DNA from: Candidatus Lernaella stagnicola
GTDB taxonomy: Bacteria > Lernaellota > Lernaellaia > Lernaellales > Lernaellaceae
DNA length: 64,000 nt
Assembly (NCBI GenBank): GCA_030765525.1
Contig: JAVCCK010000035.1
Span: forward strand, 1-64,000
Direction of reading: 5' to 3'
The first letter of the stretch is position 1. The number at the start of each line of letters is the position of its first letter. Under the pieces are notes generated by a model. The model was given only the letters and a program-made list of their open reading frames with translations, ran no database searches and had not been told where the DNA came from. The translations under genes were made by a program, and so were the position numbers. Shown here one piece after another: positions 27,250-36,880 of this stretch.

Positions 27250-29559
27250 ATGCGCGATTTTTTCGTCCGTGTCGTGACCTCGCGTCCGCTTCTCTGGATT
27301 GGCGTCCTGGCTGTCGTGACGCTTGTCTTGGCGCCCTTTGTGCGCGATGTGCCCTTCGTTTTCGAAATCACGGAAATGTTCACGACCGACGACCCGGCCG
27401 TGGAGCCAACCGACCGCTTCCGCGAGCTTTTTGGCCGGGATGACAACATCGTCGTCGTGGCTTGGGCCGATCCGCAACTACTGACGCCCGAAGGCATGCG
27501 GCGCGTCGAGCGCTTGAGCAAAGCCATCGAAGAATTCCCCGGCACCGAAAACGTGATGTCGCTCACCACGGCCAAGGAGATTCGCGGTACGGAAGATGGC
27601 TTCGGCTTGGTGCCCCTGGTGGACATGAAGCGTCCGGAGAGCGTCGATTTCGACGCCCTGCGCAAGCACCTGACGACGGATCCGCTGTGGAGCCGCATCT
27701 TGATTTCTCTGTCGGGCGACGTGACGCAACTGGTCATCAGCCTGGAACACGAAATCAACAGCGACGACGGAAGAAAAGCCTTTTTCACCCGGCTGGACGA
27801 CGCGCTGGAAAAAGAGGGCGGCGACTACCACATCGGCGGCGTGCCGGTCATCCGTTCCGGTTTCGTCCAGTATATGCAGCACGATCTCCGCGTCTTCATT
27901 CCGTGGACCATCGTGTTGTGCGGCTTCTTGACGTTCTTGCTCTACCGGCACGTTCGGCCCGTCGCCTTGATGTTCGTGGTGATCGCGCTGACCGTCATCT
28001 GGACCTTCGGCCTGATGGGCTTGTTCGGCGGCAGCATCAACATCATTACAATCGCCTTGCCGACCTTGCTGATGGTGATGGGCACCGCGTACGGAGTACA
28101 TTTCACCGGTCGCTACATCGAGGAACTCGCCCTCGGGCGCGATCGCGACGCCGCCGTCAAAAGCACCGTCCGGCATATGTTGCTCGCCATCTTCATGACG
28201 AGCGTCACCACGGCCGTGGGTTTCCTTTCGCTGCTGGTGATGCGGGTGCGCCTGGTGCGGATGTTCGGCATCTACAGCGCCGTGGGCATGGCGGTCGCCT
28301 TTATCGTGACGATCCTTTTCCTGACCGCGATTTTGCTCAAGCTCAAACCCCTTTCGGGGCGGGCGGTCGACCGTTTCGGCGATGACATTTTCCGCCGTTA
28401 CCTGCTATGGAACGACCGCTTCGTGCGCCGGCACAAAATCTTGGTAGCGGCGGTATCGCTGGGTTTGGCGGCGGTCTCGATCGTCGGTATCACGATGATC
28501 CACGTCGACGCAAAGCTGATGATCGAGATGAATCCGAAATCGAAGGAGTACATCGCCAACACCTTCTTGGAGCAGAATCTGTCCGGAGTTCTCAACCTCA
28601 ATTTGCTGGTCGAGGCCGAACCCGACGCGTTCTTGCGGCCCGATATGCTGCGCCGACTCGATCGTGTCACGCAGAAGCTTCGCGGTCGGCAACTGGATAA
28701 CGGCGAACCGGCGGTCGATCACGCGATATCCTTCAGCGAACTGATCAAGCTGATGCACATGGCCATGAACGGCGGCGACCCGGCGTATCGCAAAATCCCC
28801 GAATTTTCCGAAGCCGAAGGCGGCGAGGAGCGGGCGCGGCGGCTCATCAAACAGTACATGTTGTTGTATGGCGAACCTGATGATTTTTCAGGTTTGGTAA
28901 CCACGGACTATCACGCGGCGCGTGTTGTCTATCGCCTGAAGGATCGCGGTTTCCGCACCTTCGGCCCGCTGCAAAAAGAACTGCTCGACTACGCGCGAGG
29001 CGAGTTCGGCGACGACGCCCGTGTCGAGGTCGTCGGTGAAACGGTGATGGCCGGGCATATCGTGAACCGGCTCGTGCGCGACATGACGCGCAGTCTGGTG
29101 CTGGCGGCCTTCGTGATCGTCATCGTGTTTTTCCTCATCTTTCGTTCGCTGCGCCTCGGCGGATTGGCGATGATTCCGAACTTGCTGCCCTTGTTATTGA
29201 CGATGGCGACACTCGGCTTCTTCGGCATCACGCTGCGCACGAGCATCGTGATCGTGTTTTCCATTGCGCTGGGTATTGCCGTTGACGACACAATTCACTT
29301 CCTGGCGCGCCTGCGTTCCGAAAGACGCGCGGGCAAGCCGCTGGAAGAAGCCATCACTGCGACTTTCCTGGGCACCGGCCGATCGATTATGTTCACCAGC
29401 CTCATTTTGTGTGCGGGATTTGCGCTCTTGTACTTCAGCCAATTCATGCCGGCGAAGAATTTCGGGTGGCTTTCGGCGCTGACGATGGTGACGGCGTTAA
29501 TCGGCGACCTTTTCTTGTTGCCGGCCCTGCTTCACATCTTCAAGCCGAAGATTATCTAG
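27250..29559 (+). CDS. RND-superfamily exporter (MMPL-type)
   Basis: 769 residues with an N-terminal helix, a large periplasmic loop, a block of about five helices (210-370), a central helix, a second large loop and a final helix block (about 615-765). Each helix block has the family motif; the second reads SIALGIAVDDTIHFLAR. No duplicated AcrB-size loops are present, so it belongs with MMPL and hopanoid-type exporters that move lipids or hydrophobic molecules. Its 3' end overlaps the convergent sialidase-like gene by 8 nt. Confidence 0.92.
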   Translation: MRDFFVRVVTSRPLLWIGVLAVVTLVLAPFVRDVPFVFEITEMFTTDDPAVEPTDRFRELFGRDDNIVVVAWADPQLLTPEGMRRVERLSKAIEEFPGTENVMSLTTAKEIRGTEDGFGLVPLVDMKRPESVDFDALRKHLTTDPLWSRILISLSGDVTQLVISLEHEINSDDGRKAFFTRLDDALEKEGGDYHIGGVPVIRSGFVQYMQHDLRVFIPWTIVLCGFLTFLLYRHVRPVALMFVVIALTVIWTFGLMGLFGGSINIITIALPTLLMVMGTAYGVHFTGRYIEELALGRDRDAAVKSTVRHMLLAIFMTSVTTAVGFLSLLVMRVRLVRMFGIYSAVGMAVAFIVTILFLTAILLKLKPLSGRAVDRFGDDIFRRYLLWNDRFVRRHKILVAAVSLGLAAVSIVGITMIHVDAKLMIEMNPKSKEYIANTFLEQNLSGVLNLNLLVEAEPDAFLRPDMLRRLDRVTQKLRGRQLDNGEPAVDHAISFSELIKLMHMAMNGGDPAYRKIPEFSEAEGGEERARRLIKQYMLLYGEPDDFSGLVTTDYHAARVVYRLKDRGFRTFGPLQKELLDYARGEFGDDARVEVVGETVMAGHIVNRLVRDMTRSLVLAAFVIVIVFFLIFRSLRLGGLAMIPNLLPLLLTMATLGFFGITLRTSIVIVFSIALGIAVDDTIHFLARLRSERRAGKPLEEAITATFLGTGRSIMFTSLILCAGFALLYFSQFMPAKNFGWLSALTMVTALIGDLFLLPALLHIFKPKII

Positions 29560-31258
29560 CGATCGTGCTTGCCGCGAGCTGTCCTAACGACAAGCGCACA
29601 AAAACGATTTCTTCATAAAGTTTGCGCTCGCCGTGCTCGTAGAGCAGGCCGAACTCCGTGTCCGACAAAAGGGCCAGGTCCGAATAGGCCGACGGCCCCA
29701 GATGAATCCAACGACCACCCGGCCACGTGGAACCGCCGTCTTGGCTAAGACGCAGGGTCATGGCGGCACGCTTACGCGCGGCGGGATTGGCGAACACCAG
29801 TAGTTGCCGATCCGGCTCCCGCGGGTCGGGCACCGCCAGCAGCGAGGCCTGACATACCGGCTCGATCAAGGCCGGATCGTCTTCCGGCGTCGTCCACGTC
29901 ATGCCGCCGTCATCGCTGAACGATACGGCTCGCCGACCGGTATCGCGGTAGTGGCGCATGTTGATCATCAACCGGCCGTCGTCCAACTCCGCGAGGGTGC
30001 TTTCGTTGGTGTAGCCGCCGGGAACGGTGCCGCCGCGCTGCCAGGTATCACCGCCGTCGTCGGAATAAATCACGTGCGAAAACCAATCAGCGTGGTCCGG
30101 GCCGAGGGAGTGATCGCAGGCGAGAATCATGCGCCCGGAACGCATTTGAATGCCGTGCCCCGGGCCGGTCGCATACCAGCGCCAATCCGGAGCCTTGGCG
30201 GCCTCGCTGATGTTTTCGAGCGCCGACCACGTTGCGCCATCGTCGAAGCTGCGGGTGACCCACACTTCGCGCGGCGCGCGGCCGTTATGAATCGCCACTT
30301 CATTGAAGGGCAGGTCGTGCGAAGTCAGCAACAGGATAATGGCGCCTGTGGCGCGATCGACGATCGGCGCCGGGTCGCCGATCTTGTGCAGGCCGCGGTC
30401 GGCCACCAGTTGCAGCGGTTCCCAGGTGCGCCCGTCGTCGAAACTTCGGCGCAGCACGAGATCGATATTGCCCGTATCGCCGACACCCCAGCGCCGCGCT
30501 TCGGCAAACGCGAGCACCGTGCCCTCGAGCGTCACGGCCAACGCCGGAATGCGGAAAACGCTGTAGCCTCCGTCCCAACGTGAGAACACCGGGACCTGCT
30601 CGGGCTCGTCGGGCAAACGCTTGACGTCACCTTCCAGCCAGAATTCCTCCAGGCCGATTCGTCCGCCATCAGGCGTAAAGCCCACGCTACCGGGGGAATC
30701 GCCGGCCGGCATGTCGTACACCACTTGGCCGTCGATCAAAAAGCGCCAGCGCTCGCCGTCGCCGGTCATGGCGAACACGAAGGACTCACGCACCGGCGCG
30801 ACGACGTCGCCCAGGTCGAGTTCGTCGTTCGGAAACAGTGGACCCACGAGCGACATGCGGCCGGGCGGCTCACGAAAGACCAAGCGATTAAGACCGCCGA
30901 AGACAAACGCCGGGCTGCCGACTGCGAGCGGGTCGAAAATCAGGCGCGCTTCGATGTGGAAGGTGTTTTGTTGCGGCAACGCCTCGCCGTGCAGAAAGGC
31001 GTGGCGACCGGAGCCCTCGACATAGGTATCTTCCTGCGTCCATGCCGCGCCCTCGGCGCGTACGGCGACCGCTCGCCCGTCCTTGATGAAGTAAACGCGT
31101 TCCGGCTCGCCCGCGTCGTCGTCCCAGGTATCGTTGTCGTCGTCGCCATCGGTGTCGACGAAATCGTCCGAGTCGTCGCCATCATCGCAACCGGCGGCAT
31201 AGGCCAACAGCAGCACCGCGATCAGTAAAAACCATGGAACGCGGCTTACTCGACGCAT
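29552..31258 (-). CDS. Exo-sialidase-like lipoprotein (GH33-type BNR repeats)
   Basis: 568 residues from ATG 31258. Lipoprotein signal ending AYAAGC, followed by an Asp-rich linker (about 20-50). Residues about 50-215 look like a lectin/LamG-type beta sandwich. The C-terminal domain begins with FRIPAL, the arginine-triad signature of sialidases, and contains five Asp boxes (SFDDGRTW, SFDDGATW, SDDGGDTW, SDDGGMTW, SQDGGSTW). NESTLAEL holds a likely catalytic Glu. It should cleave terminal sialic-acid-like sugars at the cell surface, but other six-bladed BNR hydrolases are possible. It starts 18 nt after lipoprotein A, probably in the same operon. Confidence 0.85.
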   Translation of the reverse strand: MRRVSRVPWFLLIAVLLLAYAAGCDDGDDSDDFVDTDGDDDNDTWDDDAGEPERVYFIKDGRAVAVRAEGAAWTQEDTYVEGSGRHAFLHGEALPQQNTFHIEARLIFDPLAVGSPAFVFGGLNRLVFREPPGRMSLVGPLFPNDELDLGDVVAPVRESFVFAMTGDGERWRFLIDGQVVYDMPAGDSPGSVGFTPDGGRIGLEEFWLEGDVKRLPDEPEQVPVFSRWDGGYSVFRIPALAVTLEGTVLAFAEARRWGVGDTGNIDLVLRRSFDDGRTWEPLQLVADRGLHKIGDPAPIVDRATGAIILLLTSHDLPFNEVAIHNGRAPREVWVTRSFDDGATWSALENISEAAKAPDWRWYATGPGHGIQMRSGRMILACDHSLGPDHADWFSHVIYSDDGGDTWQRGGTVPGGYTNESTLAELDDGRLMINMRHYRDTGRRAVSFSDDGGMTWTTPEDDPALIEPVCQASLLAVPDPREPDRQLLVFANPAARKRAAMTLRLSQDGGSTWPGGRWIHLGPSAYSDLALLSDTEFGLLYEHGERKLYEEIVFVRLSLGQLAASTIAR

Positions 31259-31276
31259 CAAGCGATCTCGGTCTAC

Positions 31277-32902
31277 CTAGAATGTCTTGTCGACAAACTT
31301 GTGGTAGCTCGCCAGCCAATACGCGACCAGGTAATCCGCGCCGGGATTCACGAACGCGGGATCGTCGTTGCCGCATTCCTGGAATTCCCACGCGTTGCGC
31401 TGCCACAGAAAGTCGGTCGTGCACTGTTCCTGTACTGTGAAAGCTTCGGCGCACTGTCGTTCGACATTGCCGATCAAGTCGGCGAGGAACGGGTATTCAT
31501 CCATCAAGTCGGCGAGGAACACCGATACCGGGTCGAGCTCGCACGTGCGCTCGGGCAGGTGGTAGCGAACGTTGGGCGCGTCGCGGAAATCGGTCAGATC
31601 CTCGATAAGCTGCGCGAGATTTTCGTCGTCTTTGCTCGGCACGTAGTCGCCCTGACTCATGTGTACGCCGTTGAACCAGGCGTTGTGTTGTAGGCGCACG
31701 TGGTTGTGCAGTTGGTCTTCGAAAAGTTTGACCATGAACTGGTAGTCGTCGTCGCTCATGTAGGCGCGGCCCAGGCGCAAGATGCCGTACCAGTTCGTGT
31801 GGCCGAGGTTGAGGCCGTAGTGTTGGCTGTAGCGGTTCATCCAACCCAGGCTCGCCAGTTGCAGCACGAGTCGGTTGCCGTTGAGCAGCCAGCTTTGCAG
31901 TTCTGCCTTAATGGTTTCGTCGCCGGTGATGTGATAGCCGACCAGCAGCCACGCCAACCGGAAGGGCGGCATGACGTTCGGCGCTGCGTCGGTCGGGGCG
32001 CCTTCTTCGTCGAGAATCATCCAGTTTTGATCCATCAACGTGTGCAGCACTTCGACCATGTCCTCGCGGATCATCTGCCGCGTCGGCTCGTCGTCGACGA
32101 GGTCGTAGGTCATGCACAGGCCGAAGAACCAGCCGGTGTATTGGTCGCGGCTGGTTTCGCCCCACCAGAAGTCACCGGCGTAGTCGCCGCTTTCGACATG
32201 GTGGCAGCGGCCCTGGGCATCGCACCACTCGTCGCCCTGGTAGGTTTTGTCGTAATCCTGACTGCCCCAATAGCGGGAAATGAAGCCGGTAACGCCGTTG
32301 ACGTGCAGGTAGCCGTGCAACGCTTCGGCGCTACGAATGGCGTTGGCCTTCGCCTGCGCGTCGCCGGTGACGTAGTACCTCATCGCTTGGCTGGCCAGGT
32401 AGGTGCCGGTCCAAATCGTGCTGTCGCCCCAACCGCCGTGGTGGTCGATTTCGGTGCGCGTGCCGTCGGTGAAGGCCGTCTCGACCGTGCCGCCCTTGTC
32501 GGGTTGGTGCCAAAGCCGATGCCAAACATCGTAGTCGCCCGCCTTAAGACGCATCGTCCCGGCGTCGGGATTTTCGTCGTAGTCTTGGGCTTCGTTCGGA
32601 TTTTGAGGCCAAGCGGCTAGGAAGTCATCGGCGGGCGGCGCCGTGTCGTCATCGTCATCGTCGGTAGCGGTATCGTCATCGGTAGACGTATCGTCGTCGG
32701 TCGAGGTGTCGTCATCCGTTGATGTGTCGTCATCATCGTTGTCATCGTCGTTGTCATCATCATCGTCGTCATCGCCGGGTGCGCCGGTGTCGTTGTCATT
32801 GTTGTCATCATCATCGTCATCGTCGTCGTCGCAGGCCAGTGCGGGTAGGATCAGCAGGGCCAGTACCAGACAAATCAAAAAGCGGACCAAGTGTTTCGAC
32901 AT
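31277..32902 (-). CDS. Lipoprotein A: Asp-rich linker plus large unknown domain (paralogue of B)
   Basis: 541 residues. Signal sequence with lipobox LALAC? (reads PALAC), then a low-complexity Asp/Asn/Thr linker (about 24-92) with repeated STDDDT units. The 450-residue domain is rich in Trp and Tyr with repeated helical segments, for example DFWWGETSRDQYTGW, GLNLGHTNWYGILRL and DYLVAYWLASYHKF. This may be an alpha/alpha-toroid like many glycan-active enzymes, but I recognise no named family. It is clearly paralogous to the protein encoded upstream, sharing those blocks. Ca2+ binding by the Asp linker is plausible. Confidence 0.85.
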   Translation of the reverse strand: MSKHLVRFLICLVLALLILPALACDDDDDDDDDNNDNDTGAPGDDDDDDDNDDDNDDDDTSTDDDTSTDDDTSTDDDTATDDDDDDTAPPADDFLAAWPQNPNEAQDYDENPDAGTMRLKAGDYDVWHRLWHQPDKGGTVETAFTDGTRTEIDHHGGWGDSTIWTGTYLASQAMRYYVTGDAQAKANAIRSAEALHGYLHVNGVTGFISRYWGSQDYDKTYQGDEWCDAQGRCHHVESGDYAGDFWWGETSRDQYTGWFFGLCMTYDLVDDEPTRQMIREDMVEVLHTLMDQNWMILDEEGAPTDAAPNVMPPFRLAWLLVGYHITGDETIKAELQSWLLNGNRLVLQLASLGWMNRYSQHYGLNLGHTNWYGILRLGRAYMSDDDYQFMVKLFEDQLHNHVRLQHNAWFNGVHMSQGDYVPSKDDENLAQLIEDLTDFRDAPNVRYHLPERTCELDPVSVFLADLMDEYPFLADLIGNVERQCAEAFTVQEQCTTDFLWQRNAWEFQECGNDDPAFVNPGADYLVAYWLASYHKFVDKTF

Positions 32903-32974
32903 AAGCCGACTCCTTTCATTTTACTGGCGAAGTGTAGCAAATTGCGGGAATCGGATCACCCGTGAAATGCGCGG

Positions 32975-34594
32975 TTACAGATCTTTGTCGATGAACTTGT
33001 GGTAGGCGGCGGCCCAGTACGCCACGAGGTAGTCAACGCCGGGATACACGCGCTGGGGACGGTCGCGCCCGCATTCGTAGATTTGGAAAGGATTCCGCTG
33101 CCATAGGAAATCGGTGGAACATTGCTCGGGCACGGGAAAGGCGTATTTCGCTTGGTATTCCGGCTCGCCCATGATGTCGCCGAGGAAAGGGAAGGCTTCG
33201 ACCAAATCGGTCATCCATACGGAAAGGATATCGAGTTCGTAGGTCGCCGGATCTCGGTCGGGCAGGAAGTACTGGAAGTTCGGCGCGTCGCGGAAATCCT
33301 CCAGGTCGCCGACCATCTGCATCGCGAAGGGGTCTTCCGGTGAGATCGGCTCCCAATCACCAACGGCCATGTACACCGTCGTGAACCAGGCGTTGTGGCT
33401 CAGGCGGGCGAACGAGTGCTCCACATCACTGAAAAACGCCCGGAACCATTGGTAATCCTCATCGCTGAAATACACTCGCGCCAGGCGAAGCAGCGTGTAC
33501 CAGTTCATGTGGCCCAGGTTGTTGCCGTAGTACTGAAGGTAGCGATTCAGGAAGTTGACGCCGATGATCCGCAACGTCAGGCGGAAATCGTTTCGCAGCC
33601 GTTCTTTCAACTCGGCCGCGATGCGTTGATCGCCGCTGACGTGGTAGCCGATCGTCAACCACACGAGTTGCTGGCTGGGCAGTACGTTGGGTGCGGCGTC
33701 GGTCGGGCGGCCGTCGGGGTCCTTGATAAGCCAATGATTATCCATCAGTTCGTGCAGGACCCTCACCACGGTGGTCGCGAGCCGGTCGCGCAGGTCTTCG
33801 TCGTCGAGCAGGTCAAAGGCGTAGCTCATGGCGAAAAGCCAACCGGTGTACTGGTCGCGGCTTGTGCCGCCCCACCAAAAGTCGCCCGCATAGGGTCCAG
33901 ACTCGATGTGGTAGCACCGCTCCTGCTCCGGCAAGTCGCACCACTGGTCACCTTCGTAAATCCAATTCACATGGCCGGGGTGCGTCGCCTCTTGCGGCCC
34001 GTAGTAGCGGGCGATCAACCCCGGCACGTCCGTGATATCGGCTTGGTCTAGCAGCGTTTCGACGGCCCGGGTCGCTTGCTGTTTGGCTTCGCTTTCGGCG
34101 GTAACGTGATAGCGCATCATCTGGCTGACGGCATAGGTCGAGGTCCAAATGCAGCTGTCGGCCCAGTGGTGGTAGGCGTCCACCGTGCTTCGCGTTTCGT
34201 CGGTGAAGTAGGCGGTGAGGGTTCCGCCGTATTCCGGCGCGTGCCATTGGTCGTACCAGTCGTCATAGGCGACAGCCTTCGCGCGGAGCGGTCCGGCGGG
34301 CGGTGATTCGTCGTAGTCCGGCGTCTCGATATTGCTTTGCGGCCACGGCGCGAGGTAGTCGTCGGGCAGCGGAGATGTGTCATCGTCATCGATTGTGTCA
34401 TCATCGGTGTCGTTATCGTCGTTGTTATCGTCGTCATCGATGGCGTCATCGTCACATTCGGCGTCGGTGTCATCGTCGATGTCACTAATTTCGTCGATGG
34501 CGGTGGGCGCGCCGTCGTCGTCATCGCAGCCGGCGAGGACACCGCAGGTTGCGCAGAAAATCGCCAAAACCAGCATGATCAAAGCGCGTCGCAT
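32975..34594 (-). CDS. Lipoprotein B: Asp-rich linker plus large unknown domain (paralogue of A)
   Basis: 539 residues. Lipobox VLAGC followed by an Asp-rich linker (about 23-75), shorter and differently arranged than in protein A. The domain aligns along its length with A: DFWWGGTSRDQYTGW, GNNLGHMNWYTLLRL, RDAPNFQYFLP, QCSTDFLWQRN and DYLVAYWAAAYHKF. Six or more conserved Trp and three or four Cys suggest a stable extracytoplasmic fold. First gene of the minus-strand set B, A, sialidase. Confidence 0.85.
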   Translation of the reverse strand: MRRALIMLVLAIFCATCGVLAGCDDDDGAPTAIDEISDIDDDTDAECDDDAIDDDDNNDDNDTDDDTIDDDDTSPLPDDYLAPWPQSNIETPDYDESPPAGPLRAKAVAYDDWYDQWHAPEYGGTLTAYFTDETRSTVDAYHHWADSCIWTSTYAVSQMMRYHVTAESEAKQQATRAVETLLDQADITDVPGLIARYYGPQEATHPGHVNWIYEGDQWCDLPEQERCYHIESGPYAGDFWWGGTSRDQYTGWLFAMSYAFDLLDDEDLRDRLATTVVRVLHELMDNHWLIKDPDGRPTDAAPNVLPSQQLVWLTIGYHVSGDQRIAAELKERLRNDFRLTLRIIGVNFLNRYLQYYGNNLGHMNWYTLLRLARVYFSDEDYQWFRAFFSDVEHSFARLSHNAWFTTVYMAVGDWEPISPEDPFAMQMVGDLEDFRDAPNFQYFLPDRDPATYELDILSVWMTDLVEAFPFLGDIMGEPEYQAKYAFPVPEQCSTDFLWQRNPFQIYECGRDRPQRVYPGVDYLVAYWAAAYHKFIDKDL

Positions 34595-34750
34595 GGTGGA
34601 TTGTCTCCTATCGTCCGGGAAATCCTAACAAAGTTCGATCGACTAAGCACGCGTGGGGTCCTCGGCCCACCGGACCACGAAGCGGGATGCTGGCATTGCT
34701 TTGAATTGTCTTCCATAATGGCGTGTCAGAACCGTCGGAAAGGAAAAATC

Positions 34751-36475
34751 ATGAGTCGATGGTTGCGCCGGTATGGAATCGTCTTGGCGTTGCTCGCCCT
34801 GACCACCGCGGGGTGCGCCCGCCTCATTTCGAGCGCCGTGGGAGTGCGACCCGGCGAGTACGCCGTCGAGACGAGCAAGGTCGCGGTGCAAATGCGCGAC
34901 GGCGCGCGTTTGGCCTCCGACCTCTATTTGCCCAAGACCGAAGGGCCGTTCCCGACGGTGCTGATCCGCACGCCTTACGGCAAAGGCGGCATGAGTCTAC
35001 CGGCGAAAATGTACGCCAAGCGCGGTTACGCCGTGATCGTGCAGGACGTGCGCGGGCGCTTCGGCAGCGAAGGCCGATGGGATCCCTTCCGGCAGGAAGG
35101 GCCGGACGGCGCCGACACCATTCAGTGGATCAAGTCGCGGCCGTGGTCGAATCGCAAAGTCGGCGTATGGGGCATGAGCTACTTCGGTTACACCGCGTGG
35201 CAGGGCGCCGGGTATTCGGGGAAGGCAGACGCCGCAGTAGCCGCGCTAACCGGCTCGCGCATTTACGACATTCTTTATCGCCAAGGCGCCTTTTGCTTAT
35301 CGACCGGGGGGCATTGGGGATTGGGCAACGCCGGTCGCACGCCGAAACAAGGATTGAAGTTTCGCCCGGGTTCCGCGTTCACACCGCCGCTGGACCGAAT
35401 CGACAACCGCGCCGGGCGCGATCTTCCCTTTTTCAATCAGTGGATTAAGCACGAAGACTTCGACAAATATTGGGAACCGGCCAGCCTCGCCGATCGCTGG
35501 AGCAAGATCGACGCGCCCGTATTGTTCGTCGGCGGGTGGTATGACCTATTCGCCGGCAGCACGCTAAAGGATTGGCAGACCATGCGGCGCCACGCCGGGC
35601 CGCGCGCCAAGAAGGAAAGCCGTTTGGTCATGGGGCCGTGGAACCATCAGTTCAGCACCTCGATGCACGGGATGCGCTACCGTGGCGACACCGATGTCAT
35701 CACGTTTTCGAAAATCTACGTGGAATGGTTCGACGAGCACTTGATGAACCACGGCTCGACAAAACTGCCGCGGGTCAAGGTCTACACGACCGGCAAAAAC
35801 GAGTGGCAAAAATTGGCCGACTGGCCGCCGCCGGATGCCGAAAACGAACGGTGGTATTTTCACTCCGGCGGGCAGGCTCACCGGCCGGGCGACGGCGAAT
35901 TCAACCGCACGAAGCCGGGCCGCGAGAGCAACGATCGTTTCACGCACAATCCGGATAAACCCGTACCTACCAAGGGCGGCGCGTTGTATCCGCCGAGCGA
36001 CGCCGGTCCGGCCGACATCTCGGGGCAGGGGAAGCGCGACGACGTGCTCGTGTACACGAGTTCGACCTTCAAGCGCGACCTCGAAGTCACCGGTCCGATT
36101 ACCGCGACCGTGTACGTTACCGCCGACACGCCCGACGCGGACGTCGTCGTTTGGCTGCTCGATGTGTATCCCGACGGCAAGGCCCGTATCATCACCGACG
36201 GCATCGCCCGCGCCCGCTACCGCAAAGGCGGTGACAACGCGTGGCTGTCCGATACCAGCCCGACCGCGGTGGACGTGGATTTGTGGGCCGCGAGCCACGT
36301 GATTAAGGAGGGGCACAAACTCCGGGTTCACGTAGCGGCATCCAACTATCCGCGCTTTGCGCCCAATCCATGCACGAAGGCCGACCCCGGCTCCACGACT
36401 CGTTTCGAGCGTTCACGCGTGCGGGTGTACCACGACCAGCAACACCCCAGCCACGTCGTGTTGAGCGTCCGCTGA
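34751..36475 (+). CDS. CocE/NonD-family hydrolase, lipoprotein
   Basis: 574 residues from ATG 34751; GGAAAGGA precedes it. Lipoprotein signal with TTAGC. The alpha/beta hydrolase domain has the nucleophile elbow GMSYFGYTAW, an acidic residue in GGWYDLF and a His in GPWNHQ, the X-prolyl dipeptidyl-peptidase/CocE pattern. The C-terminal beta sandwich (PITATVYVTAD onward) is the usual partner domain. The likely activity is ester or peptide hydrolysis in the envelope. It is divergent from the lipoprotein operon. Confidence 0.92.
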   Translation: MSRWLRRYGIVLALLALTTAGCARLISSAVGVRPGEYAVETSKVAVQMRDGARLASDLYLPKTEGPFPTVLIRTPYGKGGMSLPAKMYAKRGYAVIVQDVRGRFGSEGRWDPFRQEGPDGADTIQWIKSRPWSNRKVGVWGMSYFGYTAWQGAGYSGKADAAVAALTGSRIYDILYRQGAFCLSTGGHWGLGNAGRTPKQGLKFRPGSAFTPPLDRIDNRAGRDLPFFNQWIKHEDFDKYWEPASLADRWSKIDAPVLFVGGWYDLFAGSTLKDWQTMRRHAGPRAKKESRLVMGPWNHQFSTSMHGMRYRGDTDVITFSKIYVEWFDEHLMNHGSTKLPRVKVYTTGKNEWQKLADWPPPDAENERWYFHSGGQAHRPGDGEFNRTKPGRESNDRFTHNPDKPVPTKGGALYPPSDAGPADISGQGKRDDVLVYTSSTFKRDLEVTGPITATVYVTADTPDADVVVWLLDVYPDGKARIITDGIARARYRKGGDNAWLSDTSPTAVDVDLWAASHVIKEGHKLRVHVAASNYPRFAPNPCTKADPGSTTRFERSRVRVYHDQQHPSHVVLSVR

Positions 36476-36550
36476 AAACACGCTTGTATGAATGTCGCTG
36501 CATGGGTAGATTATCCGGGAATCTTGAAGACGTGACCTGGAGGATTTTTC

Positions 36551-36868
36551 ATGGCTGATTTACGTAATCGATCGGTCCAGTCGGAGCAAGAATATTTCGC
36601 GCGTATTGAATTTGAGCGTCGGAAAAAGCTGCTCGATGAAGAACACGCGCGCATGCAACAGGTGGAGCGTGAGAATCTCAAGAAAAAGCACTGGATGCGC
36701 TGTCCGAAGTGCGGCATGGAAATGGTGGAACTGGAATTCGAGACGGTCAAAATCGACAAATGCACCGAATGCGGCGGCATTTATCTGGATGACGGCGAAC
36801 TCAGTCAGTTGCTGCAAAAGAAGAACGAAGGGTTTCTTAATCGCTTCACCAAGATGTTCAAGAAGTAG
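36551..36868 (+). CDS. TFIIB-type zinc-ribbon protein
   Basis: 105 residues; GGAGG lies 7 nt upstream of ATG. The N-terminal half is a charged helix. The C-terminal half has CPKCG and CTECGG, the zf-TFIIB pair, followed by GIYLDDGELSQLL. These small proteins are widespread and their function is unsettled. It lies 12 nt before lpxK. Confidence 0.88.
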   Translation: MADLRNRSVQSEQEYFARIEFERRKKLLDEEHARMQQVERENLKKKHWMRCPKCGMEMVELEFETVKIDKCTECGGIYLDDGELSQLLQKKNEGFLNRFTKMFKK

Positions 36869-36880
36869 CGAGGCGGTCGC

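Noticed and set aside
31700-32620. Plus-strand frame opposite lipoprotein A
   Set aside because: Val/Ala-rich shadow of a GC-rich gene on the other strand; no start signal or domain.
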